Part shown: positions 6,680-13,397 of the stretch, piece by piece
Numbering within the stretch: the stretch's first letter is position 1
Layout of the letters: every line of letters starts with the position of its first letter
Source of the DNA: DATKLX01 sp035542155
Lineage (GTDB): Bacteria; Chloroflexota; Anaerolineae; Anaerolineales; Anaerolineaceae
Reading direction: 5' to 3'
Assembly (NCBI GenBank): GCA_035542155.1
Contig: DATKLX010000150.1
Span: 1 to 16,560, forward strand
DNA: 16,560 nucleotides
Program-made: the position numbers and the translations under genes
Notes under the pieces: model-generated
The model's database searches: none
Seen by the model: only the letters and a program-made list of their open reading frames with translations
What the model was told of the DNA's origin: nothing

Positions 6680-7801
6680 TTACCTCAATCTGGAGAAGGA
6701 TGCAAAGGCAGAGGCGATAGCGCGGAGGAACACCTCGACCATATTCTCCAGGTTGATCTCCTCGGCGACGATGCGGTAGGACGCGGCGCCCATCTGGCGC
6801 AGGCGCTCCGGGCTGGAGAGGGCCTCGCGCAGGATAGCGGTGAGAGATGCGAGATCGCCGGGAACGGCCTGCCAGCCGTTCTCTGCATGGACCAGGTCCA
6901 CCTGGGTGCCGTCCGCCTCGCTGACCACCACCGGCAAGCCGTGCGCCATGGCTTGCTGGACGGCCAGTCCTCCCGTGCCAGGCAAAACAAACAGGTCAGC
7001 CGCGGCAAAGCAGGATTCGAGCTCCGCGCCATAGCGCGGGCCGAGGAACTCAGCCTGAGGATAGACTTGCCTGGCCAGCGATTCGAAACCGCCGCGAGCG
7101 GGGCCTTCGCCAACGATCCACAGGCGGGGTTGGAGCGGTATGGGCAGCGCGGCGCAGGCCCGGAGGAGCAGGTCCAGGCGCTTGCGTTCTTGCATCCGGC
7201 CGACGAAAAGGATCAGCGGCTGGCCGGAAAAAGCAGCAGGGTTAGCCGGTGGAGGCTGGGTCGGTCGCGAGGTAACGGCGTTAGGAGCAATGAAGATCTT
7301 TTCGGCGGGGAAACCGGCAGCTCGGTATTCGTCCGCACCTTTCCGGCTGTAAGTGATTAGTGCGTCAAACTGGCGGATCAGGCGGCGGCGAGATCTCTCC
7401 CTCCAGCCAGCCAGGGGGCCGGAGGGCCGCGGCGACCCCAGCCCCCAGCCCAACACCGGCCGGAGGCGGGAATGCATCCACTCGATCGCCCGCCCTGCGC
7501 CCAGGTAGCGCGGGTTGGCCTCGAGGATCAAGACATCCGGCTGCCAGTCTGCCAGCCAGGCGGGCAGCCCGGGCTGGTAACACAAATAAAATGAACCGGA
7601 CAAGAGGTTCCAGTTGCGTGTGTGTACCAGGCGGGCGGTTTTCAGTTCAGCGGCGGGCGCAATACCTTCGGAAGAGCGCGGCTGGCCGGCGAAGACACTC
7701 AGGCCGCCAGAGCAGGCGGCTGCAAGGGCGTCGAAAAACGGCGCCCGGTACGCCGGGAGCACGCGCTGTTGCAAACCTAGCCGTCCCTCAAAACGATCCA
7801 T
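6680..7801 (-). CDS. GT4-like glycosyltransferase with degenerate E-x7-E motif
   Basis: A 373-residue GT-B protein. ITYSRKGADEYRAAGFPAEKIFIAPNAV at about 149-176 and LFVGRMQERKRLDLLL at about 198-213 are characteristic of GT4 donor domains, and IVGEGPARGGFE (229-240) follows. The usual E-x7-E acidic pair is replaced: the segment is LPGTGGLAVQQAMAHGLPVV at 273-292, with Gly/Thr and Gln where Glu is expected. Some GT4 subfamilies share the LPGTGGLAV form, so the protein may still be active. The ATG at 7801 follows the stop of the FkbM gene by 3 bp, and its GAGG ribosome site is inside that gene's end, so translation is coupled. Role: sugar transfer in the same glycan pathway. Confidence 0.83.
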   Translation of the reverse strand: MDRFEGRLGLQQRVLPAYRAPFFDALAAACSGGLSVFAGQPRSSEGIAPAAELKTARLVHTRNWNLLSGSFYLCYQPGLPAWLADWQPDVLILEANPRYLGAGRAIEWMHSRLRPVLGWGLGSPRPSGPLAGWRERSRRRLIRQFDALITYSRKGADEYRAAGFPAEKIFIAPNAVTSRPTQPPPANPAAFSGQPLILFVGRMQERKRLDLLLRACAALPIPLQPRLWIVGEGPARGGFESLARQVYPQAEFLGPRYGAELESCFAAADLFVLPGTGGLAVQQAMAHGLPVVVSEADGTQVDLVHAENGWQAVPGDLASLTAILREALSSPERLRQMGAASYRIVAEEINLENMVEVFLRAIASAFASFSRLR

Positions 7802-7804
7802 TCG

Positions 7805-8665
7805 TTACCTCGCGACCAGGTAAGTTTTCCACCTCAGCTCCTCCGGGCCGGCGATGGACGGCAGGCCGGGAGCCATTGCGGAAAGGCGGTAGCCCAGCGG
7901 GCTGAGAGTCTCCCAGGTCACCCGGGCCGCCTGGGGACCGTGGATCTCCATCAGCAGCAAGGGATGGCCTTCCTCCAAAACCCGGCGCATGCCGGGTAGG
8001 GCCAACACCTCGCCGCCTTCGATGTCGATTTTGATCGCCTGGGGGAGTGGATGACCTTCGTCGTAGACGAAATCATCCAGGGAAACCGCAGGGATTTCGA
8101 TGGACTCCTGGTAGGTCTCCTGGCGGCCGGCGGATCCGGCGACTTTGCCCATTCCCACCGAGGCGTGAACGAGGAACAGGACCTGGCCGGGACGGTCAAC
8201 CACCGCCCGAGGCTGCACCTCAACCCGGGATGCAAGCTCCGGGTTGAGTGCTAGGTTCTGGCGCAAGCGGTCCACGTTGGTAGGAAGCGCTTCGAAAGCG
8301 ATCACACGACCCTGCGGGCCAACGCGGCGAGCTAGCAGGAGACTGACGTATCCGATGTTCGCGCCGACGTCATAGACCAGCATCCCCGGCTGAACCAGTT
8401 CGCGTACCACCGCTTGCAGGTCAGGCTCATACGTCCCCAACCAGAGATCCTTTTCCTCCTGCAGGTCCAGGCAGAAGTGCAGTCCGGCCAGATCGCCGGC
8501 GGCAACCGTCATTGGAGAGTATCCAGTTGGAGCAGCGCGATTCAGCGTCCGGCGCAGCAACCGCGAAAGCGGCCCCAGCCGGTAGAGCGCCTGCCTGGCT
8601 GGCGCAGGCAGTATTTTGGCTGCTCGAGCAGCGACCCTTAGAATGATTGATGGTTGTTCAGACAT
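7805..8665 (-). CDS. FkbM-family SAM-dependent methyltransferase
   Basis: A 286-residue protein with the class I methyltransferase core: the SAM-binding loop VYDVGANIGYVS at 97-108, an acidic residue in VIAFEALP at 121-128, and the FkbM signature IKIDIEGGE at 211-219. FkbM proteins O-methylate hydroxyls of sugars or polyketides, and among glycosyltransferase genes this one probably methylates the glycan. Residues 1-60 are basic and helical, possibly membrane-associating. The ATG at 8665 is chosen over an in-frame GTG at 8680; both have weak ribosome sites. It is separated by 45 bp from the upstream GT4 gene, and this gap contains repetitive filler-like sequence. The downstream gene starts 3 bp after its stop. 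Confidence 0.87.
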   Translation of the reverse strand: MSEQPSIILRVAARAAKILPAPARQALYRLGPLSRLLRRTLNRAAPTGYSPMTVAAGDLAGLHFCLDLQEEKDLWLGTYEPDLQAVVRELVQPGMLVYDVGANIGYVSLLLARRVGPQGRVIAFEALPTNVDRLRQNLALNPELASRVEVQPRAVVDRPGQVLFLVHASVGMGKVAGSAGRQETYQESIEIPAVSLDDFVYDEGHPLPQAIKIDIEGGEVLALPGMRRVLEEGHPLLLMEIHGPQAARVTWETLSPLGYRLSAMAPGLPSIAGPEELRWKTYLVAR

Positions 8666-8710
8666 AGTTACTTTTACCACAAATCACACGGAGATCTAAG
8701 AGAGAGGCTT

Positions 8711-9796
8711 TTAAATTCCCAACAATGCCTCCAGGTACCCATCGACCATAGTGTCCAGGCTGAAAGCGGATTCGGCGCGGGCGCGGGCGAGCTTACGGGC
8801 AGTTTCCAGGTTGGCAAGAAGGTCCTGTGCAGCCTGGGCCAGCCCATCGATGGGTGGGGGATCGAGACTGAAGGGGTCTGCGCCATATTCCGCCAGGCGG
8901 CCGGCCCCGTCGCGGACGATCTCGGGCAGCGACCCGGTGTTGTAGCCGGCTACGGGCAGACCGCAGGCGAGGGCTTCAATTACTGAGTTCGGGCAGGGCG
9001 CATTCAGCTCAGCAGAATACAACAGGCTCGCAGACCGGTCCAGGCTGGGGATCTGTTCGCGAGGAACGACGCCCGCCCAGGTCAGGCAGACGTAGGGATG
9101 GCGGCCGGCGAGAGACTGGCGCACCCGGGCGGGGACGTCTCCGGCGACGACCAGCTCGCTGGGGAAAGTGGCTGCAAGAGCCTCGGCCAGGCGGAAGGCG
9201 TTCTCCAGGCCAAGCTCCGTCCCTCCTCGCAGGCGGCCTTCCACCACAAGAATGCGGACGTGGGAGGTGGCGCCGGCATCCTCGGGTGCAGGTTGGCTGT
9301 CCCGGTCGACCCAGATTGGGAGAGACACCTGATCCGCAGAGGGATGGTACATTTCCAGATCGACGCCATTGTAAACGACAGAGGAGGGAGATGAGATCGG
9401 GCCGTAGAGGCGCTGCCACCAGGCGCGGGTGAACTGGCTCTGGTAGACAATGCGCGTGGCCAGGCGGCGGCGAATGAACGCGAGGAGCCAGTTGTTCTGC
9501 TCGGAACGGAGAAAGTGGCGCAGGCTCGTGAAACGCCTGCGGTGGATCCAATTGATCCCATCCAGGCGCTGGACGAGGGGAATCCCCTGCCTGCGGACAC
9601 GCCAGAGCAGGTCCAGGCGGCGGGCGCCCCCGTTGACCAGCACTGCGGCCAGGGCCGGGTCGTCCAGATCCGCGGTGACCTCGATGCCGCGGCTGGCAAG
9701 ACCAGCGCTAAATTTCTGGTTGAAGGAAGAAGGCCCGCCGACGCCACTCAGGCGCGGGACCAGGCCGATCCTGGTCCGCCCCGAAAAAACGGTCAT
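8711..9796 (-). CDS. GT4-like glycosyltransferase
   Basis: A 361-residue GT-B enzyme of normal length. The acceptor half begins RIGLVPRLSGVGGPSSFNQK, with the Gly-rich loop typical of GT4, and VYNGVDLEMYHP at 141-152 marks the linker between domains. The donor half has SAELNAPCPNSVIEALACGL at 261-280, with Glu263 and Glu274, followed by GSLPEIV, the common nucleotide-sugar grip. The ATG at 9796 shares ATGA with the stop of wecB (4-bp overlap), so it is translationally coupled to the sugar-nucleotide genes. This makes it a candidate for using UDP-ManNAcA or UDP-GlcNAc, but donor choice is an inference. Confidence 0.87.
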   Translation of the reverse strand: MTVFSGRTRIGLVPRLSGVGGPSSFNQKFSAGLASRGIEVTADLDDPALAAVLVNGGARRLDLLWRVRRQGIPLVQRLDGINWIHRRRFTSLRHFLRSEQNNWLLAFIRRRLATRIVYQSQFTRAWWQRLYGPISSPSSVVYNGVDLEMYHPSADQVSLPIWVDRDSQPAPEDAGATSHVRILVVEGRLRGGTELGLENAFRLAEALAATFPSELVVAGDVPARVRQSLAGRHPYVCLTWAGVVPREQIPSLDRSASLLYSAELNAPCPNSVIEALACGLPVAGYNTGSLPEIVRDGAGRLAEYGADPFSLDPPPIDGLAQAAQDLLANLETARKLARARAESAFSLDTMVDGYLEALLGI

Positions 9797-10932
9797 TGCG
9801 GCTCGCTCTGCGCCAGGAGGGCTTGAACGATGCGCCCGGCCGCCTGGCCATCGCCAAAGGGATTTACTGCTCGCGCCATGGCGGCGTGAGCCGCGGGGTC
9901 ATCGAGCAGGCGATGGGTCGCGGTTATGATGCGCTGCGGGTCAGTGCCCACCAGGGCCAGCGTACCTGCCTCGATGCCTTCGGGACGCTCGGTCACCTCG
10001 CGCAAGACCAGGGTGGGAACGCCGAGGGATGGAGCCTCTTCCTGAATGCCGCCCGAATCGGTCAGCACCAGGCTGGCCTGCTTTAGCAGGTGGATATGCG
10101 GGAAATAATCCATCGGCGGAAGCAGGGTGACATTTTCCAGTTCGCCGAGCATGCGATAGACCGGGCCCTGGACGTTGGGGTTCAGATGGACCGGATAGAC
10201 GAACTCCACGCGACCGCAATACTCCTCCGCCAGGTAGTGCAGCGCTTCACAGATCTGCTCGAGGGGACGGCCAAAGTTTTCACGGCGGTGAGCGGTGATA
10301 TAGACCAGGCGCTTTCCGCCTGGAGCGACGCCCAGCTTCGCCAGCAGATCGCCAGCCTCTGGAGGGGCCGGGCGGGCTGCGATGGCCTGCAGAGCGTCGA
10401 TCACGGTGTTTCCGGTGACCACAATTTGGTCCCCGGGAATGCCCTCGGCCAGCAGGTTCTGGCGGTTGTGCTTGGTGGGGGCAAAATGCAGATCAGCGAT
10501 GACAGAGGTCATCCGCCGATTGATCTCTTCCGGAAAAGGCTGGCGCTTATCCCCGGTGCGCAGGCCCGCCTCGACGTGCCCAACGCAGATCCCCCGGTAG
10601 AAGGCGAGCAAGGCAGCGGCCATCACGGTAGTTGTGTCGCCCTGGACGAGGATCCAGTCCGGGCGCAGGTTTTCCAGGATTGGGTCGAGGCGGGTGAGGA
10701 TTGCGGCGGTCAAATCGGGGAGGCTCTGGTTAGGCCGCATCAGATCCAGGTCGACTTCCGGCTGGATCTGGAACAGATCGAGGACCTGATCCAGCATCTG
10801 GCGGTGCTGGGCGGTCACACAGACCTGAGATTCGATCCCGGGCGTTTGCGCCAGGCGGTGAACGACGGGGGCCATTTTCACCGCTTCGGGGCGTGTGCCG
10901 AAGATCGAAAGAACGCGCAAGGGAGGGGTCAC
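9793..10932 (-). CDS. wecB: UDP-N-acetylglucosamine 2-epimerase (non-hydrolysing)
   Basis: A 379-residue cytosolic enzyme that interconverts UDP-GlcNAc and UDP-ManNAc. All family marks are present: GTRPEAVKMAPV at 12-23, QGDTTT at 97-102, GHVEAGLRT at 118-126, PFPEEINRR at 132-140, HRRENFG at 215-221, DSGGIQEEAPSLG at 292-304 and TERPEG at 314-319. Asp99, Glu121 and a Glu at 135-136 correspond to the known catalytic acids. The start is GTG at 10932, sharing GTGA with the wecC stop, and the 3' end shares ATGA with the next gene. The pairing with wecC indicates synthesis of UDP-ManNAc for oxidation to UDP-ManNAcA. Feedback activation by UDP-GlcNAc is known for the family. Confidence 0.96.
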   Translation of the reverse strand: MTPPLRVLSIFGTRPEAVKMAPVVHRLAQTPGIESQVCVTAQHRQMLDQVLDLFQIQPEVDLDLMRPNQSLPDLTAAILTRLDPILENLRPDWILVQGDTTTVMAAALLAFYRGICVGHVEAGLRTGDKRQPFPEEINRRMTSVIADLHFAPTKHNRQNLLAEGIPGDQIVVTGNTVIDALQAIAARPAPPEAGDLLAKLGVAPGGKRLVYITAHRRENFGRPLEQICEALHYLAEEYCGRVEFVYPVHLNPNVQGPVYRMLGELENVTLLPPMDYFPHIHLLKQASLVLTDSGGIQEEAPSLGVPTLVLREVTERPEGIEAGTLALVGTDPQRIITATHRLLDDPAAHAAMARAVNPFGDGQAAGRIVQALLAQSEPQ

Positions 10933-12212
10933 TTTAATATTCCATTTCCAAGCTGGAAGACGTGGAAGCCCGCGGCCCCCCAGGTTTCACAGGACCAGCC
11001 GTTCACGGCGTCGACGACCACCCGGGCAGGAGTAAGCTGGGCCACCTCCACCGGGTCGAGTTGCCGCAGCACCGTATGGCCGACCAGCAGCACCAGCACG
11101 TCCGCACCCTCCAGGGCCGAGGCCAGATTGGGACAGAGGGTCAGGCCAGCCACCTGCGCCTCAGGCTTGACCGGCTCGTAGGCCTGGACCACTGCCCCCG
11201 CCTGCTGCAGGCGGAGGGCCACCGCGATGGCCGGGCTCTCCCGCAGGTCGTCCACGTCCGGCTTATAGGCCAGACCCAGGACAGCCACCTTCTGACCCTT
11301 GAGACTGGCCCCCGAAACACGCTGGACCAGGTCGACCACGAAAGCCGGCTGGGCATCATTCACCTGGCGCGCGGTGCGAATAAGGGGGGTCAAATCCGGA
11401 GCCGCTTCGACCAGGAACCAGGGGTCAACACTGATGCAATGACCCCCCACCCCGGGTCCCGGGTTGAGCACCCTGACCCGCGGGTGGCGGTTGGCAATCC
11501 GGATCGCCTCCCAGACATCCACTCCAAAGCGGTCCGCCAGGCGGGCAAACTCGTTGGCGATGGCGATGTTGACGTCGCGATAGGTGTTCTCCATCAGCTT
11601 GACCATCTCAGCGGTGGTCGCGTCGGTGGTGAAGATCTCCCCACGCACGAAGATGGCGTAGAGATCCCGCCCGGCGCGGGCCGAAGCCTCATCGATCCCG
11701 CCGATGACGCGTGCATTTTCGATCAGCTCGCGTAGGATCTGGCCGGGGAGGACCCGCTCGGGAGAATAGGCCAGGAAGAAGTCTTCCCCGGCTTTCAGCC
11801 CGGAATGCTCAAGGATGGGGCGGATCACATCGACCGTCGTGCGTGGGGGAGAGGTCGATTCGAGGACCACCAGGCAGCCCCGCTCCAGGTGGGGAACGAT
11901 CGACTCGGTAGCCGAGATGACAAAGCTCAGATCGGCGCGCTTGTCGGCATAAAAAGGAGTAGGGACGGCAATGATGAAGGCGTCCGCAGGTTCGGGCTGC
12001 TGGCGGATGACCAGGTTGCCGGACCGCAGGGCAGCCTGGACGAGGGTGCGAAGCCCGGGCTCGTAGATGTGCAGGTCGCCGTTTTGCAGCGTCTGGACGA
12101 TCTGCGGATTGACATCCACGCCGACCACGTGAATACCATTTGAAGCGAATGTGGAAGCGGTGGGCAGGCCGATGTACCCCAGGCCAATAACGCAAATATT
12201 TTGGAAATTCAC
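10929..12212 (-). CDS. wecC: UDP-N-acetyl-mannosamine dehydrogenase-like enzyme
   Basis: A 427-residue nucleotide-sugar 6-dehydrogenase (UDPGDH/WecC family) performing a two-step NAD-dependent oxidation of a UDP-hexosamine to the uronic acid. The NAD-binding loop is GLGYIGLP at 10-17, Lys205 and Asn209 sit in AEMVKLMENT, the catalytic Cys259 is in PGPGVGGHCISVDPW, and the C-terminal UDP-sugar domain begins near AVLGLAYKPDVDDLRESP. UDP-ManNAc is the likely substrate because wecB overlaps it by 4 bp; UDP-GlcNAc or UDP-GalNAc oxidation is a less likely alternative. The start is GTG at 12212 with AAAGGAG 11 bases upstream. A TTG at 12239 is rejected because it lies inside the -10 box of the operon promoter. 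Confidence 0.93.
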   Translation of the reverse strand: MNFQNICVIGLGYIGLPTASTFASNGIHVVGVDVNPQIVQTLQNGDLHIYEPGLRTLVQAALRSGNLVIRQQPEPADAFIIAVPTPFYADKRADLSFVISATESIVPHLERGCLVVLESTSPPRTTVDVIRPILEHSGLKAGEDFFLAYSPERVLPGQILRELIENARVIGGIDEASARAGRDLYAIFVRGEIFTTDATTAEMVKLMENTYRDVNIAIANEFARLADRFGVDVWEAIRIANRHPRVRVLNPGPGVGGHCISVDPWFLVEAAPDLTPLIRTARQVNDAQPAFVVDLVQRVSGASLKGQKVAVLGLAYKPDVDDLRESPAIAVALRLQQAGAVVQAYEPVKPEAQVAGLTLCPNLASALEGADVLVLLVGHTVLRQLDPVEVAQLTPARVVVDAVNGWSCETWGAAGFHVFQLGNGILK

Positions 12213-12238
12213 TGCGAAGTTGGCTCCTTTACGCTGCA

Positions 12239-12266
12239 ATTATCTCATAAAGTGGAGATTCGTCAA
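12239..12266 (-). promoter_or_regulatory. Promoter of the wecC-wecB glycan operon
   Basis: Read on the minus strand, the -35 is TTGACG (12266-12261), the spacer 16 bases and the -10 GATAAT (12244-12239), preceded by TG-A as an extended -10. Transcription should start near 12232, placing the ribosome site at 12224-12230 almost at the 5' end. The -35 boxes of this promoter and of lexA are 8 bp apart and point in opposite directions. Confidence 0.75.
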
Positions 12267-12274
12267 TAAACCGC

Positions 12275-12303
12275 TTGACATAGAACGAATGTTCGTGTAT
12301 AGT
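12275..12303 (+). promoter_or_regulatory. lexA promoter (consensus sigma70 type)
   Basis: A perfect -35 TTGACA at 12275-12280, an ideal 17-base spacer and a -10 TATAGT at 12298-12303 form one of the strongest promoters in the window. The start point is expected near 12310, leaving a leader of about 150 bases before the lexA ATG. The spacer is filled by the SOS box, so the promoter is strong but repressible. Confidence 0.88.
12283..12294. promoter_or_regulatory. LexA operator (SOS box)
   Basis: The 12-base element is GAAC-GAAT-GTTC, matching the GAAC-N4-GTTC form of LexA operators known from Gram-positive bacteria and Chloroflexota. It lies exactly between the -35 and -10 of the lexA promoter, so LexA would shut off its own gene until cleaved during DNA damage. 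Its left edge is 16 bp from the -35 of the divergent wecC promoter. Confidence 0.88.
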
Positions 12304-12334
12304 ATATGCAGTAGCTTATCAATAAAGGGGGGGC

Positions 12335-12377
12335 GTGGGGTTTGTTGGGCAGGCTGCGCCTGCCCAACAAACCCCAC
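12335..12377. repeat. Perfect 20-bp hairpin in the lexA leader
   Basis: The arm GTGGGGTTTGTTGGGCAGGC at 12335-12354 is repeated as its exact complement at 12358-12377 around a 3-base loop. It begins about 25 bases after the predicted lexA transcription start and ends 83 bases before the ATG, directly after a run of seven G. No U-tract follows, so it is not an ordinary terminator. It could be an extragenic palindromic repeat element or an RNA structure that affects lexA mRNA stability or translation. Confidence 0.85.
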
Positions 12378-12460
12378 ATTTCCCTTGATTTTGAGAAGCT
12401 CCTGTATGCAGATCAAATCGTACACTCTACAATGGACGATAACCAAAGGGAGTAGAAGCA

Positions 12461-13201
12461 ATGGCAAGGAAACAATCCGGTCTGAGCGACCGAAAGAGAA
12501 AGATCCTCGAATACCTTGGCGAGTACCAAGAGAATTTCGGGTTTCCCCCCTCCATCCGGGAGATTGGGGAAAAGACCGGGATCACCTCCACCTCGGTGGT
12601 GAACTACTACCTGGACCAACTGGAAAAGGCCGGGTATATCGAGCGTGAGAGCCACATCTCGCGAGGCATCCGTCTGATGAAGGGCATCTCCGAGGAGAAC
12701 GGCGTCGGCGCCCGGTTGGCGCACTCCGCCCAGGCCATGGCTCAAAACGTCATCCAAACTGTGGAAGATATGCTCCGCGTCCCGGTAATCGGGAGGATTG
12801 TAGCCGGCCTCCCCGTGCCGGTGCCCAACTCCGACTTCGCGGTCTTCAGCCCCGATGAAGGAATCGACATCGCCCGCAGCCTGCTGCCCCCCCGTGAAAA
12901 GGGAAATGACTTGTACGCGCTGGAAGTCCAGGGCGAATCGATGATCGATGCGATGATCAACGACGGCGACATCGTGATCATGAAGCGCGTCAAAGAAGCC
13001 AAGAACGGCGAAATGGTTGCCGTGTGGCTGAACGACCGTGAAGAGGCCACCCTGAAATACTTCTATATGGAAAACGGGCACGTACGGCTCCAGCCAGCCA
13101 ACCCGACCATGGGCCCAATCATCGTCGACGATCCGCAGACCGTGGAAGTGCAGGGTAAGGTGGTGATGGTGATTCGGCGGATCGATTCCGTCGTCGCCTG
13201 A
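12461..13201 (+). CDS. lexA: LexA SOS-response repressor
   Basis: A 246-residue repressor-protease. The N-terminal winged helix carries the helix-turn-helix at about 29-49 (PPSIREIGEKTGITSTSVVNYY), and the C-terminal S24 peptidase domain has the self-cleavage site Ala115-Gly116 in IVAGLPV, nucleophile Ser160 in GESMIDAMI and general base Lys199 in EEATLKYFY. RecA-stimulated cleavage would lift repression of SOS genes, including its own through the box at 12283-12294. The ATG at 12461 has GGGAG about 8 bases upstream. It is longer than the usual ~200 residues: the region between DNA-binding domain and cleavage site (about 72-107) is extended and helical, and cleavage site to Ser is 45 residues versus 35 in E. 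coli. It stands alone between two minus-strand glycan gene blocks. Confidence 0.97.
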   Translation: MARKQSGLSDRKRKILEYLGEYQENFGFPPSIREIGEKTGITSTSVVNYYLDQLEKAGYIERESHISRGIRLMKGISEENGVGARLAHSAQAMAQNVIQTVEDMLRVPVIGRIVAGLPVPVPNSDFAVFSPDEGIDIARSLLPPREKGNDLYALEVQGESMIDAMINDGDIVIMKRVKEAKNGEMVAVWLNDREEATLKYFYMENGHVRLQPANPTMGPIIVDDPQTVEVQGKVVMVIRRIDSVVA

Positions 13202-13321
13202 CCCGGGGCTATTCCGGGCTCACTCCTCCGTGCTCGTTGTTTTTATCGTTTTTGTTTGCCATTCCGCCCCCTGGCGGCTGTAGTTGTTCGTGGATGGTGG
13301 GGGTTGACCCCCTGGGAAGAG

Positions 13322-13358
13322 AGAGGCTGTCTGATTTCTCAGGCAGCCTCTTTTATCT
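13322..13358 (+). terminator. Intrinsic terminator downstream of lexA
   Basis: Arms at 13322-13334 and 13339-13351 pair over 13 bases with a single T-G wobble around a TTTC loop, and TTTTAT follows on the plus strand. It lies about 120 bp after the lexA stop and before the convergent membrane-protein gene. A weaker CCCGG/CCGGG hairpin lies at 13202-13218, directly after the stop codon. The rest of 13202-13397 holds no gene I can support. Confidence 0.82.
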
Positions 13359-13397
13359 TGTCGGTATTTTCTGTGGATTTGGGATATTCTATCGATC

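Noticed and set aside
10090..11181. Long plus-strand frame of 363 codons
   Set aside because: It is antisense to wecB and wecC, which are fully supported by conserved motifs; the predicted protein has no recognisable domain.
12213..12239. TTG start for wecC at 12239
   Set aside because: It falls within the -10 box of the operon promoter, so it cannot be in the mRNA; the GTG at 12212 follows AAAGGAG.
12335..12377. lexA-leader hairpin as an intrinsic terminator
   Set aside because: Neither strand has a run of T after the stem, and termination there would prevent lexA expression.
12428..12433. TACAAT as a second lexA promoter -10
   Set aside because: No -35-like sequence occurs 16-18 bases upstream.
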